Made by a program: the position numbers and the translations under genes. A DNA stretch of 64,000 nt from NCBI RefSeq assembly GCF_947331465.1, contig NZ_CAMZOK010000001.1, forward strand, positions 1,178,001 through 1,242,000, written 5' to 3'. Origin of the DNA: Shimia sp. Alg240-R146. Lineage in GTDB: Bacteria; Pseudomonadota; Alphaproteobacteria; Rhodobacterales; Rhodobacteraceae. The notes beneath the pieces were generated by a model that saw only the letters and a list, made by a program, of their open reading frames with translations, was not told the DNA's origin and did not search any database. Shown in pieces: positions 44,285-53,725 of the stretch. Every line of letters begins with the position of its first letter. Within the stretch, counting starts at the first letter, position 1.

Positions 44285-45496
44285 ATGGCATCACTCACTC
44301 CGATTTCACGCAAACCTCTGTCCTTTGTTTTGCCAACCACCGCCGCCTTTGGCGCGCTGTTGGGATTGTTTGTAGGCACGGCCAATGGCTCGGCGCTTCT
44401 TGGTGTGCTGATAGGTGCCGCCATCGTGGCGGCAATGGGCGCAGTGTTTATTCTGGTTCTCAAGAATGAGCAGATGGCCAAATGGATTTCCATTGTGGGC
44501 GTCGCAGCGCTTGGGTTCTTTTTTGCAGGCCTGCCCGGGGCGATTATCGGTGCCCTGTCGGGCTGGTTCTTTTACTGGATCACCTATTGGCTATACGAAG
44601 GACGGTACCGAGCAAAACTGCTGCCGTATCTCACGGGTCGGCAGGTGTTGTGGCACTACACGTTCCGTACCATTTGCGGCGCCATTTTTGTTTTCCTGAT
44701 CACGCCGATCCTTGTGGTGATGCCGCTGTCGTTCAACGCCGAGGATTTCTTTACCTTCACGCCTGAGATGCTGCGGTTTGACCCTGAAGGCTATTCGCTC
44801 AAGCACTATCGTGACTTCTTCACCAACAACGAATGGCAACGCAGTTTCAAAAACTCGCTGATCATTGCGCCGATTGCGACGGTGATTTCGGTGAGCCTTG
44901 GGACCTTGGCCGCAATCGGTCTGAGCCAGAGCCATGTCCCCGGTCGTCGGGCGATTATGGCAATTCTGATTTCACCTATGATTGTGCCACTGATCATTTC
45001 GGCCACCGGTATGTTCTTTTTCTACAGCGACATCGGCAATTGGCTGGAAGGCACGCTTGGCTTGCCCAAAACCTTTGTCGGCTATGTCAAAGTGGTGTTG
45101 GCACACGCCGTGCTGGGCATTCCTTTTGTGATCATCACCGTGACGGCAACGCTTGTTGGGTTTGATCATTCGCTGACACGTGCGGCGGCCAATATGGGCG
45201 CCAATCCGGTAACGACATTTTTCCGCGTGCAGATGCCGCTGATCTTGCCCGGTGTGATCTCTGGGGGCTTGTTCGCCTTCATTACCTCGTTTGACGAAGT
45301 GGTTGTGGTGCTGTTTGTCGGATCAGCCAGCCAAAAGACGCTGCCGTGGCAGATGTTCACCGGTCTGCGCGAGCAAATCAGCCCGACCATTCTTGCGGTG
45401 GCAACGATCCTTGTGGGCATTTCGATCCTGCTGCTGGCGACGGTTGAAATTTTGCGGCGTCGGTCCGAGCGGTTGCGCGGTATGAGCCCGACTTGA
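44285..45496 (+). CDS. ABC transporter permease (PotC-like)
   Basis: A 403-residue permease: an N-terminal stretch of four or so extra hydrophobic helices (about residues 1-105), which standard PotC lacks, then the normal six-helix domain starting FRTICGAIFVFLITPILVVMPLSF. The coupling loop is TRAAANMGANPVTTFFRVQMPLILPG. The N-terminal extension is the unusual part. Confidence 0.92.
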   Translation: MASLTPISRKPLSFVLPTTAAFGALLGLFVGTANGSALLGVLIGAAIVAAMGAVFILVLKNEQMAKWISIVGVAALGFFFAGLPGAIIGALSGWFFYWITYWLYEGRYRAKLLPYLTGRQVLWHYTFRTICGAIFVFLITPILVVMPLSFNAEDFFTFTPEMLRFDPEGYSLKHYRDFFTNNEWQRSFKNSLIIAPIATVISVSLGTLAAIGLSQSHVPGRRAIMAILISPMIVPLIISATGMFFFYSDIGNWLEGTLGLPKTFVGYVKVVLAHAVLGIPFVIITVTATLVGFDHSLTRAAANMGANPVTTFFRVQMPLILPGVISGGLFAFITSFDEVVVVLFVGSASQKTLPWQMFTGLREQISPTILAVATILVGISILLLATVEILRRRSERLRGMSPT

Positions 45497-45657
45497 CCAT
45501 CCGCGAGTGATGTTCTAGCCATTTTGACATGCAGTCCGCCCGCGATGGCGTCGCGGACCAACGGGCTGCAGGGTCCTCGCTTGCCGAGGCCGCCTTGTCC
45601 TGAACGCCGGGACTTTGTGGCCGGGTGACCTGTTCCGCCCGGACAGGAGAGACTGAC

Positions 45658-46878
45658 ATGACAGACCTTTCAAACCGACCTGAGTTTTTCAACCGTCCCA
45701 ACGGGGACAAGGCGCCGCTGCCCTTTAGCCAAGGCGAATACGCTCGGCGGCTTGCTGCTTTGCGCGCCATCATGAAGGCGCGGGACATTCCCGCCGTTTT
45801 GCTGACGTCTATGCACAACATCGCTTATTACTCAGGCTTTTTGTACTGCTCGTTCGGGCGACCTTATGGTTGTGTTGTCACGATGGAGGACTGCACAACT
45901 GTGTCGGCCAACATTGATGCGGGTCAGCCGTGGCGGCGGTCGGTGGACGGCAATGTGATCTATACGGATTGGCAGCGGAACAATTACTGGCGCGCGGTCG
46001 CGTCGCTGATTGGTGGCGCGCGCCGCATTGGTGTGGAAAATGACCATCTGACTCTGGCGCAGCGGGATCTGGCACTTGATATGCTGGGCACACCTGAGTT
46101 GGTGGACATTGCGCCCGACACCATGCAGGCCCGCATGGTTAAATCCACCGAGGAAATCGCGTTGATCAAGGGTGGGGCACGGACGGCTGACGTCGGCGGT
46201 GCGGCCATCCATGATGCGATCCGCGAAGGCGCGACCGAAATCGAGATTGCGATGGCGGGGCGTGACGCGATGGAAGCGGAAATTGCGCGGGCCTATCCCG
46301 AGGCGGAGTACCGCGACACATGGGTGTGGTTTCAGTCGGGTATCAACACCGACGGTGCCCACAACCCGGTCACAAAACGCGCCGTTCAAAAGGGCGATAT
46401 ACTGTCGCTGAACACCTTTCCGATGATTTCGGGATATTACACAGCGCTTGAGCGGACCTTGTTCTGCGGCGAGCCGGACAAGGCGTCTCTGCGTCTGTGG
46501 GAAGCCAACGTGGCGGCGCATGAATTGGGGCTGAGCCTGATCAAACCCGGTGCAACCTGTTCGGGGATCACCGCGGAAATTAACCGCTTCTTTGAGAGCG
46601 AGGGTCTGCTGCAATACCGCTCGTTTGGCTATGGGCATTCGTTTGGTGTTCTCAGCCATTATTATGGCCGCGAAGCAGGTTTGGAACTGCGTGAAGACAT
46701 CGACACTGCGCTGGAGCCGGGCATGGTCGTGTCGATTGAGCCGATGATTTGGGTGCCCGAAGGCACACCGGGGGCAGGCGGCTATCGTGAGCATGATATT
46801 CTTGTTGTGGGCGAGGCGGGTGCCGAGAATATCACCGGCTTCCCTTATGGTCCCGGCCACAACATTATCGACCGCTGA
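45658..46878 (+). CDS. Creatinase (creatine amidinohydrolase)
   Basis: A 406-residue M24-fold enzyme hydrolysing creatine to sarcosine and urea. Start ATG 45658 follows AGGAG. It matches creatinase nearly end to end: RNGD-like NGDKAPLPFSQGEYARR, HNIAYYSGFLYCSFGRPY, SANIDAGQPWRRSVDGN, YTDWQRNNYW, FQSGINTDGAHNPVT (holding what I take to be the catalytic His), LSLNTFPMISGYYTALERTLF, and YGHSFGVLSHYYGREAGLELREDIDT. Creatinases lack the full dinuclear metal set of peptidases. It is downstream of a polyamine-type importer, which probably brings in its substrate. Confidence 0.92.
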   Translation: MTDLSNRPEFFNRPNGDKAPLPFSQGEYARRLAALRAIMKARDIPAVLLTSMHNIAYYSGFLYCSFGRPYGCVVTMEDCTTVSANIDAGQPWRRSVDGNVIYTDWQRNNYWRAVASLIGGARRIGVENDHLTLAQRDLALDMLGTPELVDIAPDTMQARMVKSTEEIALIKGGARTADVGGAAIHDAIREGATEIEIAMAGRDAMEAEIARAYPEAEYRDTWVWFQSGINTDGAHNPVTKRAVQKGDILSLNTFPMISGYYTALERTLFCGEPDKASLRLWEANVAAHELGLSLIKPGATCSGITAEINRFFESEGLLQYRSFGYGHSFGVLSHYYGREAGLELREDIDTALEPGMVVSIEPMIWVPEGTPGAGGYREHDILVVGEAGAENITGFPYGPGHNIIDR

Positions 46879-46887
46879 AGGAACGCT

Positions 46888-46917
46888 GCAAGCGCGCAGG
46901 GTAGTCTGCGCGCTTGC
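46888..46917 (+). terminator. Strong hairpin after creatinase
   Basis: GCAAGCGCGCAG (46888-46899) pairs perfectly over 12 bases with CTGCGCGCTTGC (46906-46917), loop GGTAGT. There is no T-run, so it may mark an RNA 3' end or a Rho-independent site of weak type. No gene is seen in 46918-47041. Confidence 0.55.
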
Positions 46918-47041
46918 GATACTTGCCCTGCCCTGTGTCGCCACTTATCAAAAGAGATGCGAACAGGTTTTGTGGTGGGAAACATGAAACCGTAAAACGG
47001 GACCATTGGGTTGGTGCCGTTGGGACCAGTTGGGAGGTTTC

Positions 47042-47659
47042 ATGGCCAAAGTCATCCACTACTACGCCCATCCTGGGCACAGATTTTCTCATGCAAACAA
47101 GGCGATGTGGCAGGCAGCGCAGGCCGTGGACGGCGTGACGCGTGTTGATCTTTATGGCGAGTATCCGCGCCACGATGTGAAGATCGACAAGGAGCAACAG
47201 CGGCTGCTTGATCATGATGTGATCGTGTTTCAGTTTCCGGTGTTCTGGTATTCCGCGCCTTCGCTTTTGAAAGAGTGGATTGATCTGACGCTGGAGCACG
47301 GGTTCGCTTACGGTAAGGATGGCGACAAGTTACGAGACAAGTGGATGATGTTGGCGGTGACTGCTGCTGGGCCTGAAGCGGCCTATTCAGAAGGCGGCTA
47401 TCAGCATTTTCCCCTGCGGACGTTCCTGACGCCGTTTGAACAGACTGCGCGCCTGAGCAAGATGAGATTTGCCGCACCTTATGTGTTGCACGACGCCTTG
47501 AAGAGCGACCCGAGTGCCCATGCGGCGGGGTTTGTGGAGCTTTTGGAAGGGTTGCGGGACGACCGCATTGATCTGGAAAAAGCCGAAGCTGTGGAGTGTC
47601 TGTATCGCGACAGTATCGCGTCGGTATTGCATCGGTCCGAAGGGAGCCTCGCCCAATGA
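47042..47659 (+). CDS. kefF: KefF-like NAD(P)H quinone reductase
   Basis: A 205-residue flavodoxin-fold FMN protein, start ATG 47042 after GGGAGG. VIHYYAHPGHRFSHANKAMWQ binds FMN phosphate; FQFPVFWYSAPSLLKEWID is the flavin-capping and dimer region; AVTAAGPEAAYSEGGY closes the site. In enterobacteria KefF is an ancillary subunit that activates the KefC potassium efflux channel and reduces quinones. Its stop overlaps the next start, and that gene is a KefC homologue. Confidence 0.9.
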   Translation: MAKVIHYYAHPGHRFSHANKAMWQAAQAVDGVTRVDLYGEYPRHDVKIDKEQQRLLDHDVIVFQFPVFWYSAPSLLKEWIDLTLEHGFAYGKDGDKLRDKWMMLAVTAAGPEAAYSEGGYQHFPLRTFLTPFEQTARLSKMRFAAPYVLHDALKSDPSAHAAGFVELLEGLRDDRIDLEKAEAVECLYRDSIASVLHRSEGSLAQ

Positions 47660-49626
47660 CTGATTTTCTGGTTCTTGCGTTTGTCTTTCTTGCTGCCGGA
47701 GTGGTGGCTGTCCCCATCGCGTCGCGCTTGGGATTGGGATCCGTGCTTGGCTATCTGATCGCCGGCGTGGCCATCAGCCCGATCCTTTCGGCACTGAATG
47801 TGGATGTCGTCGCAATCCAGCATTTTGCCGAATTTGGCGTGGTGATGATGCTGTTTCTTGTCGGGTTGGAACTTGAGCCCAAGATGCTCTGGCACATGCG
47901 GCACCGGCTGTTGGGGCTGGGAGGCCTTCAGGTTGGGGCGACCACGGTTCTGGTGACGGGGGTGGCGATGGTCTTTGGCCTGACGTGGTCCGTCGCGCTG
48001 GCCTGTGGTCTGGTGCTGGCGCTGTCTTCGACGGCGATTGTGTTGCAGACGCTCAACGAAAAGGGCCTGATGAAATCCGACGGCGGGCAAGCGAGTTTCT
48101 CGGTGCTGCTGTTTCAGGACATCGCCGTTATTCCGATGCTGGCCTTGATCCCGCTTTTGGCATTGCCGGAATTGGCGGATGTCGCCAGCCACGCTGTCGG
48201 TCACGGCACCGAGGCAGTGGCCGAGGCCGCAACACATGATGATGCGCATCACGATGATGGTCATGGCATGAACATCAACCTAGTGGAGGGCTTGCCGGCC
48301 TGGCAGGCAGCGCTCGCGACGATTGCAGCCATCGCAGGGGTGATTGTTGGCGGGGCCTATCTGACGACGCCAGCGTTTCGGTTTGTGGCGATGGCCAACC
48401 TGCGGGAGTTGTTCGTTGCGACCGCGCTGCTGTTTGTGATCGGGATCGCCTTGTTGATGACGCTTGTAGGGTTGTCACCAGCACTGGGCACATTTTTTGC
48501 AGGCGTGGTGCTGGCCAACAGTGAATACAGGCACGAGTTGGAAAGCGACATTGACCCGTTCCGTGGGCTGCTGTTGGGCCTGTTTTTCATGACCGTCGGT
48601 GCGGCAGTGAATTTTGGCGTGTTGTTCTCCAGTTTTGGGCTGTTTATTGGCCTGACGCTTGGTTTGATGACGCTGAAGGCGGCAGTGCTGTTTGGCTTGG
48701 CGTGGATTTTCAAACTGCGTGGAGGCGACAAATATTTGTTTGGCCTCGGATTGGCGCAGGCGGGCGAATTCGGGTTTGTGTTGCTGTCCTTTACGGTGGC
48801 CAACAACGTCATACCGAAAGACATTGCCGACCAATTGCTGCTGGTCGTTGCGCTTTCGATGATGCTGACGCCGTTGCTGTTCATTCTTTATGAGAAGGTG
48901 ATCCTGCCAAGGCTGGTGGAAGACAGTGACAGGGACGCCGACGAGATCGACGAAACGGGCCAGATCATCATCGCCGGACATGGGCGTTTCGGGGGGGTCA
49001 TCAACCGGATGATGCGGGCCGCTGGGTATAGCACCACGGTTCTGGACTATTCTTCCAGTCAGCTGGATCGATTGCGTCGCTTTGGCGTGAAAGTGTTCTT
49101 TGGCGACGCCACGCGGGCTGATTTGTTGCATGCGGCGGGCATTCATGAGGCGCGGCTTTTGGTGGTGGCGATTGACCAGCGGGAAGCAGCGACAGAGCTT
49201 GTGCGCCATGTGCGTCATGAACATCCCAAGCTTGGCATCGTGGCACGGGCCGTTGACCGGCATCATGTCTACGAACTCTATGCCGCCGGGGCGACGCACA
49301 TTGTGCGCGACACGTTTGACAGCGCGGTGCGGGCAGGGCGGTCCGCATATGAAGAGTTGGGCATGCACGCCTTTGATGCCGAGATGTTGGCGCGGGCCTT
49401 TGTGGATGACGACAAGGCGTCGCTGGTGGCGTTGGCGTCGGTGTATGATCCGAGCATCGCAGCCCATGAGAACGAAGAGTACCTGGCTAAGGTCAAGGAG
49501 TTGGTCAGCCAGCGAGACGATATCCTGTCGGGCAATGGCAAGGCGTTTCTTGTGAGGACCGATCGGGGCTGGACGCCGCCGTCGCGGGAAGATCTGGACG
49601 CCGAGCAGGAAGCGGAAAAAACGTGA
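47656..49626 (+). CDS. kefC: Glutathione-regulated potassium efflux protein KefC-like
   Basis: A 656-residue CPA2 antiporter: about 12 membrane helices (VVMMLFLVGLELEPKMLWHMR, STAIVLQTLNEKG, LGLAQAGEFGFVLLSFTVAN) and a cytoplasmic RCK domain starting IIIAGHGRFGGVINRMM, which binds nucleotide and glutathione. It releases K+ in response to electrophile-glutathione adducts. Start ATG 47656 overlaps the kefF stop (ATGA). A His/Asp-rich stretch (THDDAHHDDGHGMN near residue 193) lies in a loop and is not usual. Confidence 0.9.
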   Translation: MTDFLVLAFVFLAAGVVAVPIASRLGLGSVLGYLIAGVAISPILSALNVDVVAIQHFAEFGVVMMLFLVGLELEPKMLWHMRHRLLGLGGLQVGATTVLVTGVAMVFGLTWSVALACGLVLALSSTAIVLQTLNEKGLMKSDGGQASFSVLLFQDIAVIPMLALIPLLALPELADVASHAVGHGTEAVAEAATHDDAHHDDGHGMNINLVEGLPAWQAALATIAAIAGVIVGGAYLTTPAFRFVAMANLRELFVATALLFVIGIALLMTLVGLSPALGTFFAGVVLANSEYRHELESDIDPFRGLLLGLFFMTVGAAVNFGVLFSSFGLFIGLTLGLMTLKAAVLFGLAWIFKLRGGDKYLFGLGLAQAGEFGFVLLSFTVANNVIPKDIADQLLLVVALSMMLTPLLFILYEKVILPRLVEDSDRDADEIDETGQIIIAGHGRFGGVINRMMRAAGYSTTVLDYSSSQLDRLRRFGVKVFFGDATRADLLHAAGIHEARLLVVAIDQREAATELVRHVRHEHPKLGIVARAVDRHHVYELYAAGATHIVRDTFDSAVRAGRSAYEELGMHAFDAEMLARAFVDDDKASLVALASVYDPSIAAHENEEYLAKVKELVSQRDDILSGNGKAFLVRTDRGWTPPSREDLDAEQEAEKT

Positions 49627-51038
49627 GCACGAACAGCGGCAAACCGGCGGTTTTCCTTGAAGGCAGCCTGATGCGGCACGTCACGCGTATGTCGTTGACG
49701 ACAAGCATCGGCTTGATGGCGATCTTTGCCGTCGATTTTGTCGACATGGCGTTCATTGCGATGTTGGGCAATGACGCTTTGGCCGCGGCGGTGGGGTATG
49801 CGGCGTCGCTATTGTTCTTTACCAACTCGATCAACGTGGGCCTGTCGATAGCCGCGGGTTCGTTGGTGGCGCGCGAAATCGGTGCGGGACGGGAAGGACA
49901 AGCGCGTCAGTATGCGACAAGCGTGGCCACTTTGGGGGTGCTTGTGGGGCTGTTGCTGCCCGGTCTGATCCTGTGGAACGTTGAGGCCATTCTGGAAGCG
50001 CTGGGCGCGCAAGGAGAAGTCCTGCGTCTGTCGGCGCGCTATGTTTGGTTCATACTGCCGACCATGTGGGTGATGGCGCTTGCGATGACCGGCATGGCGG
50101 TGTTGCGCGCCTATGGCGATGCCCGGCGCGCGATGCAGGCGACGCTGTATGGCGGTGTGGTCAATGCGGTGCTGGACCCCATCCTGATTTTCGCGGTTGG
50201 GCTGGGGCTGGACGGGGCGGCGATCGCGTCGATTGCGGCGCGTCTTTGCATGATGGCGTTCGCCGTGTGGCCCGCAGTGCGCAGCTATGGCGGGTTTGCG
50301 CGGCCGTCTGTGGTCAGCGTGCGGGAAGATTTCACCGCCGTGCGGGCAATCGCAGTTCCTGCGGTTTTGACCAATGTGGCAACGCCCGTCGGCAATGCCA
50401 TTGTCGTGCGGGAGGTTGCGCAATTTGGCACCGATGCCGTGGCGGGAATGGCGATCATAGGTCGGCTGATGCCGGTGGCGTTTTCGGTGATTTTCGCCCT
50501 GTCGGGCGCGATCGGGCCGATCATCGGTCAAAACTTTGGAGCGGGAAAAACGGACCGCGTCCGCGGGGCCTATTTGGCGGGCCTGAAATTCACGGCGATC
50601 TATGTGCTGTTGATGACCGCTGTTTTGTTTGTGTTGCGTGCGCCGATTGGCGATTTGTTTTCCGCCCAAGGCGAGACCCGCGCGCTGATCTATCTGTTTT
50701 GCGGACCACTGGCGCTGGCGTCGGTATTTAACGGGCTGATCTTTGTGGGCAATGCGAGCTTCAACAACCTTGGGTATCCGATTTATTCAACTTGGGTGAA
50801 CTGGGGGCGTCACACGTTGGGCACCTGGCCGTTCGCCATACTGGGCGCCCAGATGGCTGGTGCGTCGGGTGTGTTGTTGGGGCAGGCGGCAGGCGGCATG
50901 ATCTTTGCCGGTGTCAGCTGGGTTTTTGTGAACCGCGTGTTCAAGAAGTTGCCTAAGCCTGCGGAAGTTGACCCGCATCACCCGAATTTGAGCGGGTCGA
51001 TTGATGGCTCGTTTGGGGCGCGGGTGAAGAACCGTTAG
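49623..51038 (+). CDS. MATE-family efflux transporter
   Basis: A 471-residue multidrug and toxic compound extrusion protein with twelve predicted helices in two homologous halves. GTG 49623 overlaps the kefC stop (GTGA). VDFVDMAFIAMLGNDALAAAVGYA and the second-half QFGTDAVAGMAIIGRLMPVAFS are MATE signatures, as is the GAIGPIIGQNFGAGKTDRVR turn. Co-transcription with kefFC suggests defence against electrophiles or xenobiotics. It converges on urtE with a four-base overlap. Confidence 0.93.
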   Translation: MSTNSGKPAVFLEGSLMRHVTRMSLTTSIGLMAIFAVDFVDMAFIAMLGNDALAAAVGYAASLLFFTNSINVGLSIAAGSLVAREIGAGREGQARQYATSVATLGVLVGLLLPGLILWNVEAILEALGAQGEVLRLSARYVWFILPTMWVMALAMTGMAVLRAYGDARRAMQATLYGGVVNAVLDPILIFAVGLGLDGAAIASIAARLCMMAFAVWPAVRSYGGFARPSVVSVREDFTAVRAIAVPAVLTNVATPVGNAIVVREVAQFGTDAVAGMAIIGRLMPVAFSVIFALSGAIGPIIGQNFGAGKTDRVRGAYLAGLKFTAIYVLLMTAVLFVLRAPIGDLFSAQGETRALIYLFCGPLALASVFNGLIFVGNASFNNLGYPIYSTWVNWGRHTLGTWPFAILGAQMAGASGVLLGQAAGGMIFAGVSWVFVNRVFKKLPKPAEVDPHHPNLSGSIDGSFGARVKNR

Positions 51039-51742
51039 ACGGAGACGGCCTCGCGCAATGTGTCTTTGGCGATGGTTTGCGCGGTGCCACTCAGTTTGAC
51101 TGCGCCGCGATCCATCACAACAAACCTGTCGCCCAGCTCGTATGCAAAATCAAAGAACTGTTCGACGAGAATGATGCACATCTCGCCTTGGCCGCGCAGG
51201 TGGCGGATCACGTCGCCGATTTGCTTGATGATATTGGGCTGGATGCCCTCGGTTGGTTCATCCAGCAGCAAGAGTTTGGGGCGGGTGATGAGCGCGCGGG
51301 CGATGGCAAGTTGCTGCTGCTGCCCGCCCGAAAGATCACCACCGCGGCGGGCGAGAAAATCCTTGAGGATCGGGAAGAGGTCAAAGATCTCGTCCGGAAT
51401 CTTGTGCTCGGAGCGGGGCAGGCAGGCAAAACCGGTCTCCAAGTTTTCCTTCACGGTCAGAAACGGAAAGATTTCACGCCCCTGCGGCACGTATGCGACG
51501 CCGTTCTTGGCAAGTCCGTGGGCGGAGGCCTTGGCGATGGTTTCGCCGCCAAACTGGTAGCTACCGCCGCTATGGGCGTGAGTGCCTGAGAGCGCCTTGA
51601 GCAAGCTGGTTTTACCAACGCCATTGGTGCCCATGACGCAGACAACCTCGCCGATGTTGGCGTTAAGTGAGACACCGTTGAGGATTTGGCTGCCGCCGTA
51701 GTGCAGCGTCAAGTCGTTGATCTGAAGGAGATTATCGGCCAA
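51035..51742 (-). CDS. urtE: Urea ABC transporter ATP-binding protein UrtE
   Basis: A 235-residue branched-chain-type ATPase: MGTNGVGKTSLLKALSG (Walker A), DLSGGQQQQLAIARAL (signature), LLLLDEPTEGIQPNI (Walker B), and the VEQFFDFAYELGDR H-loop equivalent in which glutamine stands for histidine, as usual for LivF-like proteins. It overlaps urtD by 11 bases and is the last gene of the operon. Confidence 0.93.
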   Translation of the reverse strand: MADNLLQINDLTLHYGGSQILNGVSLNANIGEVVCVMGTNGVGKTSLLKALSGTHAHSGGSYQFGGETIAKASAHGLAKNGVAYVPQGREIFPFLTVKENLETGFACLPRSEHKIPDEIFDLFPILKDFLARRGGDLSGGQQQQLAIARALITRPKLLLLDEPTEGIQPNIIKQIGDVIRHLRGQGEMCIILVEQFFDFAYELGDRFVVMDRGAVKLSGTAQTIAKDTLREAVSV

Positions 51743-52472
51743 GGTACACCTCGATTACGCGTTCATCGCTGGTCACGTGGTCAAGCGAGCCTTCGGCCAG
51801 CACAGAGCCTTCGTGCAGCACCGTCACCCGGCAATCCAGACGACGGACAAATTCCATATCATGTTCCACAACCACCACCGCGCGGGTCTTGGCGGCTTCG
51901 ACAAGCAGCTCCGTGGTGTGTTCGCGCTCAGACGGGCTCATGCCTGCGGCGGGTTCGTCCACCAGCAGAAGTTTGGGGTCCTGCGAGAGCAGCATGCCAA
52001 TTTCGAGCCACTGTTTTTGCCCGTGAGACAGCTCTCCGGATTTGCGGTAGAGCGCTGCGGAGAGGCCGATCTGATCCGCGATTTCGGCGACCTTGTCGTG
52101 ATCGTGTTGTTTCGGGCGAAACCCCAGAACCGCAAACGGCGAACGGTCATTTTTCAGTGCGAGCATGAGGTTTTCAGCGACGGTCTGATCTTCAAACACA
52201 GTGGGGCGTTGAAATTTGCGCCCCACGCCTGCTTGCGCGATACGGCTTTCGGTCATGGACAGGAGGGAGACCGATTTTTCACCCCAAAGGACACGGCCTT
52301 CGTCCGGCTTTGTCTTGCCCGTGATGATGTCCATAAATGTGGTTTTGCCAGCCCCGTTGGGGCCGATCACGGCGCGCATTTCTGAAGGGCCGATCTGAAA
52401 GGCGAGGTTGTTGATGGCCTTGAACCCGTCAAAGGACACAGAAACACCGGAGACTTCGAGAAGCGTGCTCAT
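51732..52472 (-). CDS. urtD: Urea ABC transporter ATP-binding protein UrtD
   Basis: A 246-residue LivG-like ATPase: GPNGAGKTTFMDIITG, LSHGQKQWLEIGMLL, LLLVDEPAAGMSPSE and VVVEHDMEFVRRL. The ELSHGQKQWLEIGM wording of the signature is typical of UrtD rather than LivG. It overlaps urtC by four bases (ATGA). Confidence 0.93.
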   Translation of the reverse strand: MSTLLEVSGVSVSFDGFKAINNLAFQIGPSEMRAVIGPNGAGKTTFMDIITGKTKPDEGRVLWGEKSVSLLSMTESRIAQAGVGRKFQRPTVFEDQTVAENLMLALKNDRSPFAVLGFRPKQHDHDKVAEIADQIGLSAALYRKSGELSHGQKQWLEIGMLLSQDPKLLLVDEPAAGMSPSEREHTTELLVEAAKTRAVVVVEHDMEFVRRLDCRVTVLHEGSVLAEGSLDHVTSDERVIEVYLGR

Positions 52473-53725
52473 TGGTCAGCCTCCTTTTCCTGCAGCGCGC
52501 CTGCGCCTGGCCCGAGAGCTGCGCCGTGGCGGTTGGGTGCACGACGCTCGGAGATCAGATCAAACAGTCCGCCAATGCCGCGCGGCGCAAAGATGGTGAC
52601 GGCCACGAACGAGATGCCGAGAAGGATCGTCCACCAGTCGACCCACTGGATTGAATAGAACCCGAGGTTGATGTCCGGTGCTTGTCCGCCGGTGAACCAT
52701 GTGGACAAGAGCGAGACAAAAGCCGCGCCAATCACGGCGCCATAAAGCTTGCCGCGTCCGCCGATGGCGACCCAAACCGCGAGGTAGATCGAGGCGATGG
52801 GGGCGATCTCGGCGGGGTTGATGATGCCCGCTTGTGGGTAATAAAGCGCGCCTGCGATGCCCGCGATGACCGCGGTGAAGGTGAAAATTAAGAGCTTGTA
52901 GGCCTCAACCGAATAGCCAAGGAAGCGAACACGCGCTTCGTCATCGCGGATGGCGCGGATCACCGAGCCGAATTTTCCGGAAATGACCCACGAGCACAGT
53001 GCGAAAGCCAACGCCAGTGCAAGGGCAGACGCCCATAAGAACACAATGGAAATCGTGGATTGCGGCACGTGATCGAGACCGGGCAGGTTTTGCAGGCCCG
53101 ACAGACCGTTGTTGCCGCGCAATCCGCTGTCGTTTTGAAAAAGGAACAGCGAGAGGGCGAGCGTCATGGCTTGGGTCAGAATGGACAAGTAGACACCGGT
53201 GACACGGCTGCGGAAGGCGAGCCAGCCAAACACAAAGGCCAGAAGGCCGGGAACAATCAAGACGGCGGCGAGTTGCAGCGGGAAGGAATGGGCGAGGGCC
53301 CAGATGGGCGGAAATTCGGATGCGCCAACGACGCCAAAGATTTGGGTCGCAATACCGTCGGAAACTTCGCCCGGTGTGGGCGGCAAAGGGGCATTGGCGA
53401 GGGAAGCTGTGACAATGATTTCAGTACGCGCATACATCAGCCACATGCCGATGGCATAGCCACCGATGCCAAAGAACGCCATGTGCCCGAGAGACAGGAT
53501 ACCGCAGTAGCCCCAGACAAGATCCATTGCGAGTGCGACCATGCAAAGGCAGAGCGTCTTGCCCAAGGTTTTCACAAAAGACGTGGAGATGACGCCGATG
53601 CCGAAGCCTTCGGCCAGGACAGTCACACCAACCGTAAAGATCGCCAGTGTTGCGAGGAAAATCAGTACTGCCGGGTAGCGGGCCACAAAGGACTTGCGGG
53701 GCGGGGTGAGTGCAATATCAGACAT
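52469..53725 (-). CDS. urtC: Urea ABC transporter permease UrtC
   Basis: A 418-residue LivM-like permease with about ten hydrophobic segments. DLVWGYCGILSLGHMAFFGIGGYAIGMWLM and AGALYYPQAGIINPAEIAPIASIYLAVWVAIGGRGKLYGAVIGA are the family's core; the long loop with a FGVVGASEFPPIWAL stretch is typical of UrtC. Starts directly after urtB ends. Confidence 0.93.
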   Translation of the reverse strand: MSDIALTPPRKSFVARYPAVLIFLATLAIFTVGVTVLAEGFGIGVISTSFVKTLGKTLCLCMVALAMDLVWGYCGILSLGHMAFFGIGGYAIGMWLMYARTEIIVTASLANAPLPPTPGEVSDGIATQIFGVVGASEFPPIWALAHSFPLQLAAVLIVPGLLAFVFGWLAFRSRVTGVYLSILTQAMTLALSLFLFQNDSGLRGNNGLSGLQNLPGLDHVPQSTISIVFLWASALALALAFALCSWVISGKFGSVIRAIRDDEARVRFLGYSVEAYKLLIFTFTAVIAGIAGALYYPQAGIINPAEIAPIASIYLAVWVAIGGRGKLYGAVIGAAFVSLLSTWFTGGQAPDINLGFYSIQWVDWWTILLGISFVAVTIFAPRGIGGLFDLISERRAPNRHGAALGPGAGALQEKEADQ

